A DNA stretch of 64,000 nucleotides, taken from the NCBI RefSeq assembly GCF_018873765.1, contig NC_057925.1, forward strand, positions 59,408,970 through 59,472,969. The letters are read 5' to 3'. Under the pieces are notes generated by a model that was given only the letters and a program-made list of their open reading frames with translations, ran no database searches and was not told the DNA's origin. A program made the translations under genes and the position numbers. The DNA is from Telopea speciosissima. Lineage: Eukaryota > Streptophyta > Magnoliopsida > Proteales > Proteaceae. Shown here piece after piece: positions 34,512 to 45,549 of this stretch (positions are counted from its first letter, which is position 1; each line of letters begins with the position of its first letter).

Positions 34512-37500
34512 AATGTACTGATCAGCTACTCCCTGAGGTTTAAGTCTCTTTATTTCAAGGAATCTTAAAGATACGAAGGGACGTGCAAAAACAAATTACA
34601 CCTCTCATCTTCCAGGTCCGGTTCTCTCTCCCTCTCTCTCTCTCTCTCTCCCCGCTCTTTTTTTTTTTTTTAACCGCGTTTTAGTTTTGGGAAATAGTTG
34701 CTTCTTTAACTTCTTTGCCCTTTGCTTCTAATTTGCATAACAGAAAAGTTCAAGGAACCAGAATTATTGGAACAAGTCCATAACTTGTGATGCGTTGTCC
34801 TCTTCCCATCCAAATAGTGGGAAAATTTAAAGGAGTTGGGTAAGAATTTTTTTTTCCTTCCTACTTTGAAAAATAGAAATCAAGATTATGGTTTGAATGT
34901 GAATATTGCTTCTTAGAGTTTTGTATTTTCAATCAAAGAGTGCTCTTTCATTATCTCTCTCTTCCTATCTCCATTTCGTTTCCTTAGGTCATTTCCTTTT
35001 TTCTTGGAAAATTTTGTTCTCATCATTTTCTTGACTGGATTTCAGATTTAGCTCAAACATCTTTTGTTATTTATACTAAAATGTTGTTCTTTGACTTGAT
35101 TATTGCTAAGAGTGTCCTTTTCTTTACAAGTCCTACTAACCATTTTCTTTTGAAAATTCTAATTTTGCTTTTTTTAGCCTTATTAAGTTGTTTTTAATGC
35201 CATATCTCTTCCTTTAGTTATGAAGTTTCACAAAACTCTTGGATTTGGCTTCTCAGTTTAATTTTTTTTTACCCTATATTGTTTTAGTTGTAATTGATTA
35301 ATTTTAAAAATTTAAAGCAATTTCCTTATTTGCATTTAGATGCATTTGGGAGATGTGGCAGCGTCATCCACCACATCGCAGCCATCGTATTCCAAACCTT
35401 GTGCATTTACTCATCCAAACATAGTCTTCTATATACTGTTCACTTTTATTTTCTATAAATTTTCTTCAAAATTATTTATTAGTTGATTTTTTTTTTCATA
35501 CATTGCAAATCATTACAACCCCAATCTGCTCTATCATTTTCGTAGTCCTAGACCCAAGTAATATTTAAAATTGATTCGTACTGAAAATCAAGGGGCAAAT
35601 CTGATCTCCAGTTACAAATATTATTGAAGTCTCATGAATTTGGTTACCCCCCCCCAAAAAAAAAAAGAAGTCTTATGAATTTCATAATCATATCCATAAT
35701 GAAAATTATTTTACAGTGGTACCATACTTTGATAAATTTTCACCCACTTTTTAATCTTCCAAATCATTGTTCATTTAATCCAGTTACAAATGGAGATGAT
35801 ATGTCTAATAAAAAGCAATCTGACTATTCTAATGACAGGACACCTGCAGCAGATGTTTCATCAATAATTTGAATCTTGGCCCAAGCCTACTCGATCATCA
35901 GTTTAAGCTTAACCACTCAACAAAACTACTCAACAAGTTCAGGACTTGCTTGGTCTAAGTGGGTGAGCAAGGATTAAAATTTCGGTAGATTTATCTCCTG
36001 AGGTGCGAGATAATCCAAAGCCCTAGTACAGAGGTGCTAGTTGCAGATCCTATAGAGAGCTATTTGCATGATCAAGCCTTGCTGTTTAGTTTGAGTATGA
36101 TTCATGAACAATTGAAATTATTATATGGGCAAGAGATCGTTGCTTGGTCGTGTAGCGCCTGCACAAGTGCAGGGGTCCAATGAGAGTGCATGCAAGGGCA
36201 TCAACATAGATGTAATTTTTTATTCCATGAGGGGCAGGGCAGTACTTTCACACACTCCTGTGTTTGGGCGTAGGAGCCACGCAACCAGGTAGCGTTCTTT
36301 TCCCCTTATTATATTTATTGTGTTTTTAGTGGGGCAACTTCATTTACTTTTTAAGAATAGGTGAAAGAGACAACTATATACCTTCTATTTAGTTGCATGA
36401 AAGAGCAAGGCCTATATTATTAATAGCACTCTGACTCTGAATTTATCTCATCTGTGTATTGGCAGTGACACCAGCCCAAATGTTGAAATTTGCAAAACAT
36501 CCTTTTCTGACTCTTGTTAAGGTATCCACTAAGATTTCTTCTTCCTTCTTTATGTTTTTTTCCAAAGGATGTTGGGATATGTAAGATGGTGCTTACCTTT
36601 TACAGCATTAGACGTGCAAATGGAAATGAATACCAGGTCTAGGGTATGACTACCAGGCTAAAATAGCAAAGCATAATTGCATCTTCAATTTTTTTGCTAT
36701 AGCTCCTATAAATCAAAGCTACCCGATGGAACCCATGCAAATTTGATTCAACCCTGCATTTCAATATTCGGAAAATGTGACTTCAGTTGGCTTTGAATTA
36801 TATTGAGCTCCAATGCAATGAAGTCATGCACTATTCTCCATAACTTCAGTTGGATTTCTTGAATTTAGCTCCTTGTTTGTTCATTTTGCCCACTTATCTG
36901 GCTAAATGCTACTTGTTCGCTGTCTTCATCTAAAATACTCAATCTTTCTTGATTTTATATTATGTTATGCAATGTATTTGTGTTCATTTAAGTTGGTTGA
37001 TTATACATACTGCTTAGTTTCTCAAAATCAATTTATTTGGATTGTTACGAATTCATGGGAGACGCAGAATTCACATATCCCTGGAACCTTTATGTCTCTA
37101 TAGTTAAAATACTTTTTTCTCATATATTGACTTAACCAGAGTAATTGTTTTCTTATTTGTTGAGTGATGATAATATGCATAGGTTTGACATAATATCGAC
37201 ATGGAAATCACAAGGCAAAGTGAACAACTAGCTACTTGATGTTGAAATAATTATCTGAACATGTAGTTACAACCCTTCCTATAACATTTGAAGTGAAGTT
37301 GAAGGTGAGAGTCTCAGGCTTGTTCTCTAACTTGTATCATTTATTTAATGACAATGCTTTTGTCATTTTTTAAGAAATGATGATAGATTTATTTGCCTTC
37401 TGAGTTTTAAGATTTTATATACCAATTTCACTATATGTGATAAATTATCCAGCTTTGCAAGTGAAAAAGGGAAATGAAGATATAAACCAGTTACTGCCTT

Positions 37501-38471
37501 TCTTGACTGATAAATATGGTGCCTACGGAAGACTGAGGCAAGTTGTGGCAGCAAATCTGAATAGCTAAACAGAATGGCATTATGGGGTTGTTGACTGACC
37601 TTTGTTCTTGATTGATGATGAATGATTTTTTGGATATGAACATAAAGTTACAAGCCTTCATAATGCATTCAAGTGAAGCTGAAGGTAGAGTTTCAGTCTT
37701 GTCCTGTATCTTTTGTCTTTAGTTTAATAATGTTGATTTTTTTTGTTTTATAAGAGATTGTAATAGATATGTCTACCTTTTGACATGTTCCTGCACACTT
37801 GTTGATAGAGGTTGTGGTGCGGGGGAAGAGCAGGGCAAGCTGTGACATAACTCCAAGCCTCTTATCCAAATTGAATTTGAAATTTTACTGGTGATATGGC
37901 GATGTTGTTATCAGTGCTGAATTCCTGCTCTCTATTTTTTATCATTCTTTGAACAAAATAGCAAGGATCATGGATTGCAAGGACTCACAATAACCTTGTT
38001 TGGTGCCAGAGATGTTGAGGATTGATGTCTGTTATGTGTGTCTTGTTGTTCCTGTTTCGAAGATTGGCCCACTCTGACTTTTTTTTGTCGATCTTTTCTG
38101 GATCGACCCATCTTGGAGGAGTATTTATATATTTTATTGTCTTGTTGTGTAAGAAAGAAAAACAAGTGTGATTTGGGGATTTTCGAGCTAGGGTTTTTTG
38201 AGGAGTGGTTTTGCTTCAACTTTTGGCGTTTTTGAGAGATCTCCACTGTACTTTTCTTCCATTACATAGTGAATCATCTTTAGCTTCACCCGTGGACGTA
38301 GCACATCATATCTGTGTGTGAACCACGTTAAGTCTCTGTGTCATTTTTGCTCTGTTTTGTTTCTTCATATTTTGCAAACAATGTCTTTTATTCAAATTGT
38401 ATCTCTATGTTTTCTCTTTGACTTGATGGTGATGGAGGTTATTAGCTAGTCAATTCAAAAAATGGAAACAT
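34512..38471. other. 3' flank of NLR1, paralogous to 45550-49522
   Basis: No gene is seen. The stretch matches the NLR2 flank nearly base for base over most of its length. Shared landmarks are ggaatcttaaagatac, a CT microsatellite (34629-34650), atgaattcatgggagacgca (near 37045) and aaccacgttaa (near 38320). The NLR1 copy carries about 620 extra bases at roughly 35040-35690. The NLR2 copy carries about 270 extra bases at roughly 47313-47585. This establishes a segmental tandem duplication larger than the genes themselves. Confidence 0.85.
36127..36305. mobile_element. MITE family C, copy in NLR1 flank (9-bp target duplication)
   Basis: A 179-bp element with perfect 9-bp flanking repeats ttattatat (36118-36126 and 36306-36314). 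The left arm gggcaagagatcgttgcttg is the imperfect inverse of the right arm ccaggtagcgttcttttcccc. The sister copy occupies the same place in the NLR2 flank (46544-46725), so insertion came before the duplication. The 9-bp duplication and GGG ends suggest a Mutator-like MITE. Confidence 0.8.
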
Positions 38472-38545
38472 TCATCTACCCATTTTCCTGGTGAAAGCAG
38501 AAAAGCTCCAGAAAGCCCTTGTGTTTCATGAACAGGGGGTCCCTT
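38472..38545 (+). pseudogene. NIT4 relic: intron-4 scrap, exon-5 end and upstream scrap
   Basis: atctacccattttcctg (38474-38490) matches NIT4 intron 4 (near 22651). It is joined directly to gtgaaagcagaaaagctcca, a version of the end of NIT4 exon 5 (ttgaaagcagaaaggcccca near 22878). Then comes cccttgtgtttcatgaa, which matches the upstream flank of the NIT4 pseudogene (50765). The pieces are short, so each match alone is weak, but their order and position between NLR1 and the intron-2 block fit a deleted NIT4 copy. Confidence 0.5.
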
Positions 38546-38992
38546 GATTACACCCTTGTCTACCCTTCCTTCTAATTTCTGTTGATTACACCCTTGTCTC
38601 ATTTGTTGAGGATCAAGACCCATATCTAATGGGTTCACCAAAGATATTGGTGACTCCAGTCAGCATTAGAAAATGATAACAACTATGTTTTTAATGGATT
38701 CATTTCTATGGTTAAGGATTTAAAGTTTAACTCTGCAGGCAATTCTAGGATATTATCTGCATCAGTGTATAGAAATCTTTCCTGCTGAGTTTCGGCACAG
38801 ATGATATCTTGGCAGGAACCATGAAATGGTGGTTTCTGTCCTTTTTGCATGAGAATGTGTTGCTGGATTTAATGAATCCAAGGCTCCTCTGTTACACCCC
38901 CACCCCCCTCTTTAGAAATGCTGTTATGAATTATTGTCGCAAATGGGATGTCTTAGTGTTTTTTTGTTAGAAGATATAGAATTTGATACTGA

Positions 38993-39160
38993 GTGGGGGA
39001 GCCTTGGTGCAACGGTTTAGTTGCACTATAGCAAACATCTGGTGGTGGGTTCAAAACATGGAAACAACCTCTCCGCGGAGCCAGGGTAAGGCTGCGTACA
39101 TCTGCCCCTACTGCAGCATCCTGCAGTAGCAGGAGTCTGGTGCACTGGGACACTCTTTTT
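38993..39160 (+). mobile_element. tRNA-derived SINE, Au-like (shared by both blocks)
   Basis: gagccttggtgcaacggttt gives an A box and gtgggttcaaaac a B box, followed by the Au-SINE-like body gaaacaacctctc and aggctgcgtacatctgcccc. The same insertion is present at 57206-57358, so it predates the block duplication. Confidence 0.7.
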
Positions 39161-39434
39161 TTTCTAAATATTTTGGATCTTATAATGGTTACGTTGTTAT
39201 AATCTACAGGAGTTGAAGGTCCATGCCCTGGGCCCAGTAAGAAGGCCCCCTTTGTAATAAACAACATGTATATGGATAGCTGTGCTAGTTTCAATGAAGT
39301 TGAAGTGCCTACCTTTTCTGGCCTTTTATCTCCCTTTGTTTTCTTTTTTGTGAATGAAGTAAATTTTTTCCAATGAGTGCAAAGTACAAAAAAAGGTGTA
39401 GAATCCCATCTTAATGGGCTTCATGCTTATCTCT

Positions 39435-39573
39435 GGACCAGGATCCTCTGCAGTACCGCCGGGTGTGTGGTGCACATCCTGCGGCACAGCAGGGGACACA
39501 TGGCACACATGGCCTCTGCCGTGCTACAGGATGGGCACCGCACACCCACCGTTACTGCAGAGGATTTTTATCC
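39435..39573. mobile_element. MITE family B, copy 2, with empty site in sister block
   Basis: A 139-bp element with 9-bp direct repeats cttatctct (39426-39434 and 39574-39582). Ends are inverted: ggaccaggatcctctgcagt at the left, and a right end whose inverse is ggataaaaatcctctgcagt. In the sister block (57628-57640) the sequence reads cttatctctataccattggg with a single cttatctct and no element. This proves insertion after the duplication and fixes the element's ends. Confidence 0.92.
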
Positions 39574-40275
39574 CTTATCTCTATGCCATTGGGGGTTAGA
39601 AAAAGACTCCCACGCCTCAATCTTACACAACATTGTCAAGAAGCAGCCTAGAGGAAAAGTAGATGTAATTATGAAGATGAAGAAGTGAATCTATTTTTGA
39701 AAGTGCATCAAATCGAAAAAGCCAAGATATCCCACCTGAAACTTTCTCCACCCAAATTTCGGTAGTATATCTGATGAACTGCCAAAGATATTCTAAGAGC
39801 CACGGCCAAGAAAGGTTAAATATTCCTCAGTAGATTGGTTGCATCATACTGAAATGAATTTATATAAATTCTCTGTTTTGGTGAAAAGGCTACTCTTTCT
39901 TTTAGTAACTCATGCCAGGCCACTTTTTAAGCAGTAGATTACTAGGTTCCTTAACAAACTTTATTTGGGAGGATTTGGAGGGTCTGATGACCTAACTGAG
40001 AAGTAAGTAGTTCTGAAGCTACTAGAGCAGCAGGAGGAGAATCTGATAAGAAAAGATTTCTCTAAAGTTGAATGTCCAAACCTTTTTGTGTCTAGTTGCT
40101 CTCAAGCAAAGCATATCCATCCGGTCTTGATCAAAGCATATAGACACTTGTGGACATACTGCTTTCATGAACTCTACTAACACTTTAAGGTTACTACTGC
40201 ATATACTAATCATGTGAGCACTGGGGATCTCGTCGTCGTCATACTCCATATTCCTACACCCATTTTTATCCGCCA

Positions 40276-40408
40276 CTGTGGGGTCTGGGGAGGGTCATAA
40301 TGTACACAGTCTTACCCCTGCTTTTGCAGAGAGACTGTTTCCAGGCTCGAACCCGTGACCACTTGATCACAATGGAGCAACCTTACCGTTGCACCAAGGC
40401 CCACCCTC
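40276..40408 (-). mobile_element. Au-like SINE, minus strand
   Basis: The minus strand reads gccttggtgcaacggtaagg (A box) and cgggttcgagcctgg (perfect B box). It continues with the Au-SINE body gaaacagtctctctgcaaaa, ggtaagactgtgtacatt and gaccctccccagacccc. The sister block has unrelated sequence of about 48 bases here (58632-58680), so the difference is not a clean insertion. Confidence 0.8.
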
Positions 40409-41040
40409 GGCCATTTCCCTGGAAGTACCTTATTTATACTTCATGAAGCAAAACCAATGGTCTACTCCCTCCCCCAATTCATTAATGTGAACATATCTTC
40501 TTCCATGCTATCAGGTGATATTTTTCTTCTCTTAATCCTTTCCTTATACTGGAAAAAAGAATAGCAAGATGGGTATGTGAGCTCCATGGTATGAGATATA
40601 TTATCTTCTTAAAATGACATCATTACTAATGATAAGTAATTCTTTCATAATTGTATTCAAATCCTATATATCCTTCTTTGGATGTACTCAAGATGATTAG
40701 ATTTTGTAGAGTATGGCAAGCTTTTCTGTAAGCCTGTAATTGACCCTGTGTTGGGTTGCCTCTTCTGATTATTATGAAGGCATTTTAAGGAGTCCTGTAG
40801 AATGGCCGATGGCCTTGCCTTATTTTACACACAATTTGTAGAGGTAAGGTTGTTCCTAGCTTGTAGATTTCTCCCATAAAGTAACTGGTATACAACCTGA
40901 TGGTTCTAGTGGTTATAAATATTACAGGATGTAAATAAAGGATTTATTCTATAGGGCCCTAGGATTCCCTGCTTATCCCCCCAGAAGAAAGAAGAAAAAG
41001 AAGAGAGAAGTTCTACTTATTCAAAATACAAAAAAAAATA

Positions 41041-41208
41041 GGGAGGCAGTTTTCTGTACGGGAGTGTAGCCTACACCAGCACTCCCATGTGTCTATCTCT
41101 CTCATCCTTAAAAAAGGGGGCAGAAGTATCTTTTCACATGGGGAGGAGAGAGATAGACTCATGGGAGTGTAGGCGTAGGCCACACTCCCGGACAGAAAAC
41201 TTTTTCCC
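41041..41208. mobile_element. MITE family A, copy 2, with empty site in sister block
   Basis: A 168-bp, almost wholly palindromic element. The arms are about 60 bp each: gggaggcagttttctgtacg at the left and the inverse of ...cactcccggacagaaaac at the right. It is flanked by 9-bp repeats aaaaaaata (41032-41040 and 41209-41217). The sister block reads straight through this site (59030-59060, aaaaaaaagaatacaaaag). The family also has a copy at 7300-7465. Confidence 0.88.
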
Positions 41209-41688
41209 AAAAAAATATTACAAAAGTTACAGTTTACCTGATGTAAATCTTATCATGTTTATCTTGCACCATAACTTTGTAAAGTCCTTGATGATTTGTG
41301 AAATTAAACAATCACTTGCAATCATGGAACTAAATCTCTGTCAAAACTGATCAAAATCTTCGAATTGTCTCAGTTTCTGGCCTTGATCAAAACAAAACAC
41401 AGGATCGAAATATGGATGAAACCCAATGTCGAAACCTCGAAACAAGATTCAGCATGTCTTCCCAAAACCAGATCCAAAACTAGATCCAAAATCAGGTCCA
41501 AAACCGAGATCTCGATCCTTGTTATCAAATATCTGCAGTGACTCCCATTCTCATTGGAGTTTTTTTTAATTTTTTTATGAAAGTGTAACCACACATCAAT
41601 CCCAAAAAGTTAACCATTATCATTGGAATTGGTGCAATATATATGCATTACAATTGTATTGAGGAACTTTCATGAAAACTGATCGAAA

Positions 41689-41835
41689 CCAGAAAGATCC
41701 CAAAAGTCAAAGTCTACCCCATGCTATTGAATGGCTAATTTAATAAAGGTATATCAATAGCTGTATTTTGGGTTGAATTTTCCATGGTTATTTACAAATT
41801 TCTTCGATCTCCACAGTTTTTCAACCCCTACTCAG
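41689..41835 (+). pseudogene. NIT4 relic: exon-5 end plus 3' UTR
   Basis: cagaaagatcccaaaagtca matches the last coding bases of NIT4 exon 5 (cagaaaggccccagaagtca, 22885-22904). It is followed by a 3' UTR copy: ggctaatttaataaaggtat and aattttccatggttatttac, compare 23020-23115. It begins where homology to the pseudogene's intron 2 stops (41683). One deletion therefore removed everything from intron 2 to the end of exon 5 in this copy. The NLR2 gene follows, as NLR1 follows the intact NIT4. Confidence 0.75.
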
Positions 41836-42175
41836 TATTTCCCATCTTACAAAAGATTCTTTAATTATTTTATTATTATTATTTTTTTTAATCAAAAGAA
41901 GCCGGAGAAACACCTCTACCACCAAGCGATTGACTGCCAAGAAAGACGCGTCTGCGTGGGTGCCCTTCTACCAGTGTAGAGGAACCGGACAATAATTGCC
42001 CCATTTTGATCTCTCTCCCTCTATTCTACAAATTCCCAATTTGTGAGCTCTATTCTATCTCTTTAATACAATTGTCCCATATAATTTCTAATCCTCCATC
42101 TCCTACTATTGTCTTCCTGCCGTTGTTGTAAGTCCAGGAGTTCGATCTTTGACCTTCCTAACCAAGAAATTAAGG

Positions 42176-45100
42176 ATGGCAGAAGCAATCGTTTCTGGAC
42201 TTATAATCGAAATCTTAGTGGCTTTGGGCACTCCTCTTGTTGTCCAAGAGATTGGACTAGCATCAGGAGCGAAAAAGGAACTGAGTAAACTCAAGGACTC
42301 TTTATCCGCAATCAATGCCATATTATTGGACGCAGAGACGAAGGGTGCGATGAACCATGCGGTCAAAGATTGGTTGAGAAAGCTTAAAGATGTAGCTTAT
42401 GATGCTGAAGATCTGTTGGATGAGTTCGCAACAGAAGCCTTACGACAGAAAGTGGAGCTTCCGAACAACATGGTAGCAAAAGAGGTACGCAGATACTGTT
42501 CAAGTTCAAATCCACTTGAATTTAGTTTGAAAATGGGTCATAAAATAAAGGATATTATGGAGAGGTTTGATCGTATTCGAGCGGATGTTGTGTTTGCTCA
42601 ATTTCAAAGGGTGGATAGGGACGTCAATGATGACGATAGGAGGCCTGGTACCTACCCTTTTGTAATTGAATCTGAGGTCTTGGGTAGAGATAAGGAAAAA
42701 GAAGATGTAATTAAATTGTTAACCGTAGGTGGTGGTAATGAAGAGGATAATGTGATGGTTATTGCCATAATTGGGATTGGGGGTTTAGGGAAGACAACAC
42801 TAGCTCAGTTTGTTTATAATGATGAAAGGGTGAAGACTCATTTTGAGTCGAGAATGTGGGTTGTGTCTCATTTGATTTTAAAACTCTGAAAAATAAAGCA
42901 GTATCTGAACTTAGGGAAAAACTCTCTGGGAAGAGATATCTACTTGTCCTAGATGATGTATGGAATGAACAAAAAAGTGAATGGGAGAGTTTAAGAAATC
43001 TATTAATAGATGATGGGGCATCAAGGGGAAGTATGATCTTGGTAACCACCCGCAGTGAAAAGGTTGCAAAAATCATGGAACCGATTAAATTATTGTACCC
43101 TTTGAAAGGGTTAAATGAAAAGGATTGTGAATCATTATTCAATGGACGGGCATTCGGGAAAGGAGAAGAAGCAAACAACAATCATCCTGAGTTAGTGGAG
43201 ATTGGGAGGGATATAGTGAAAAAATGTGGAGGAGTGCCTTTGGCTGCAAAAGCACTAGGAAGTTTATTGTGCCATACAAGAAACAAAAAGGAGTGGTTGG
43301 ATGTCTTAGATACTGAAATTTGGAAGCTATGTGAACGCGAAAACGAACCTGAACAAGAAATTTTACCTGCTCTAAGGATAAGCTACAACCACTTGCCATC
43401 CCATTTGAAGCAATGCTTTGCCTATTGTTCTATTTTCCCACAAGATCATGAAATAGATGTTGATGATTTGATCCATCAATGGATGGCACATGGGTTCATC
43501 CAACCACCACCACCAAATAGAGGAGGGGGAAGTCACTCTACATTAGAAGACATTGGGAATAGGTATTTCAGGGAATTGTTATGGAGATCATTCTTCCAAG
43601 AGCTAAGAGAAGTAGATCGTTTTGGCAGGAAAAAGTGGGTTTGCAAAATGCATGACCTGGTGCATAATCTTGCACGATGGGTCGCAGGGTCGAAGGTAGA
43701 AGATTACTACTACGACTACTCAGGAGATAGTAGTAGTAGTAGTAGTTGTAGTAATCACATAATATCTCATCAAGGGGGAGTCCGGCGACACATCGTTTCT
43801 CATGTTAAGAAGGCTGACACATTAAATCATCAAACTCTGGTGATACCCTTGAATGACAAGCCCCAAAAGTTACGGACACTTTATTGGCATCACGATGATG
43901 ATGATTATGGTAAGTTGGGAATTAGTGTTGGATTCATTTCACCTTTGCAAGGCTTGCGAGTGTTACAGTTAAGAAATTTAAAAATCAAACATGTGCCGAA
44001 GTCCATAGGTTACCAGCTGCAACAATTAAGGTACGTTGACCTCTCCGGCAATTCATTCAAAGCACTCCCTAATTCTATTTGTAGGTTATATAATCTGCAA
44101 ACATTAAGACTTGGGGGTTGTGGGGAATTTAAACAGTGGCCCAGAGATATGACAAAATTGGTTAGCCTTAGACATCTTGAGTTGGATGAGGGTCTAAATA
44201 TACGATACATGCCACGTGGGTTGGGGCAGTTGTCTTCTCTTCAAACTTTGGGATATTTCGCTGTGGCGGCAGGGGGAAGGAAGAAGGCTGGACTTGGGGA
44301 GTTGCATGGCCTAAACCAGCTTCGAGGAAAATTAGTCATCCGAAGGCTTGAAAATGTAAGAGATGCTAGAGATGCAGAGGAAGCAAACTTGAAGGAAAAG
44401 TCGGAGCTTCAATCTTTGAAATTGGATTGGAAAAAGGGGAAATTCGATTATAGAGGGCAAGGATGTCTAGAAGACATAAAACGAGGGATTCAAGTGTTGG
44501 GGAATCTCCAGCCGCACCCAAATCTTAAGGAGTTTAAAATTATAAATTACGTAGGCATCGAGATGCCACGTTGGATGCTCTCTTCTTCCCTGCTCCCGCA
44601 TCTAATGGAACTTGACCTCTGTAATTGTTATAATCTCAAATGTTTGCCACTAATTGGCGAATTCCCTTGCCTTAGAAATCTCCAATTAACGCATTTAGAT
44701 GTTGTGGAGTCCATATGCAATAAAGTGGAGATGTTGGGAAACAATAATGGAGGAGGAGGAGAAGGAGAAGGAAAACCATTGGTATTATTTCCATCGCTAG
44801 AAAAACTTTATCTCTACTCTACACCAAATCTGGAGAGATGGACAATCTCAGTAGAAGCAACAGAAGCACAACATAGCAACAATCATTTGCATTGGCTGTC
44901 TTCGATGTTTCCTAGTCTCACCCACTTGACTTTCAGTCGTTGCAATAAGCTAACAAGAGTGCCAATTCTTTCGGGGGGAGGAATAAGCCATCTAACCTCT
45001 CTTCAAACATTGAGAATCGAACATCTTGAAAGATTGGCATCTCTGCCTGATTGCCCTGCTCCAGCAACATTAGAAAGGCTAACCATCAGTAACTGTCCGA

Positions 45101-45549
45101 ATCTGTTGAGATTTGCAGACTGCTTCTTTGATCATCTCAAGTCACTTTCTGAGTTTACAGTTTTAGATTGTGAGAAGTTGACATCTTTACAGGAAGGAAT
45201 TCGACACCTTATTACATTGAAACTGCTACAAATTGGCGGATGTCCAGGCTTGGTAACATTACCGGTGGGCTTGGGAAGTCTTTCATCACTTGAACAGCTC
45301 CTGATTAGGAATTGCTCTAATTTGTCGTCTCTACCAAAAGAAATTCAGCACCTCACTGCACTTAAAAAGCTGAAAATTTTTGAATGTCCAGCTCTGAAGA
45401 CGTTACCGAAGAGGTTGGGAAGTTTCTCATCGCTTGAAGAGCTTAAGATTTGGGATTGCTATAATTTGTCATCCCTGCCTGAAGGGATTCAGCACCTCGC
45501 ATCTCGTGGTGTACTTCAGATTTCAAATTGTCCTAATCTGTCTTCTTAG
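42176..45549 (+). pseudogene. NLR2: CC-NB-ARC-LRR receptor with one frameshift
   Basis: Paralogue of NLR1 and intronless. Starts MAEAIVSGLIIEI at 42176. The coiled coil carries YDAEDLLDE, and the P-loop IGIGGLGKTTLAQFVYND follows at about residues 197-214. Near 42858-42863 one base is missing relative to the family wording ESRMWVCVSFDF (tgggttgtgtctc instead of a ttt run). The first frame then ends at 42889 after 237 residues, while the rest of the gene is open from there to 45549. The second part keeps kinase-2 LLVLDDVWNE, RNBS-B, GLPL, CFAYCSIFPQD, MHD (43648-43656, intact and not preceded by a stop) and about 17 LRRs. The spacer between RNBS-A and kinase-2 is some 20 residues shorter than usual. 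Apart from this single event it looks intact, so a sequencing or assembly slip in a homopolymer is a real alternative. Confidence 0.9.

Larger units (their letters stand above)
38598..41683. repeat. Duplicated block matching intron 2 of the NIT4 pseudogene
   Basis: This 3.1-kb block is paralogous to 56808-59476. Shared landmarks include gaggatcaagacccatatct, a plus-strand SINE, ggtctgatgacctaactgag and catcattactaatg. Since the sister block lies inside intron 2 of the NIT4 pseudogene, this one is the intron of a NIT4 copy whose exons are lost. It holds two MITEs and a minus-strand SINE that the sister block lacks, while the sister block has about 150 bases (near 57975-58125) absent here. The block has no coding sequence. 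Confidence 0.85.

Noticed and set aside
38993-39160. A-box and B-box sequences that might be a tRNA gene (also at 10300, 10974, 40276 and 57206)
   Set aside because: No cloverleaf pairing or anticodon arm can be formed, and the sequence continues into SINE-type bodies that are repeated in the window.
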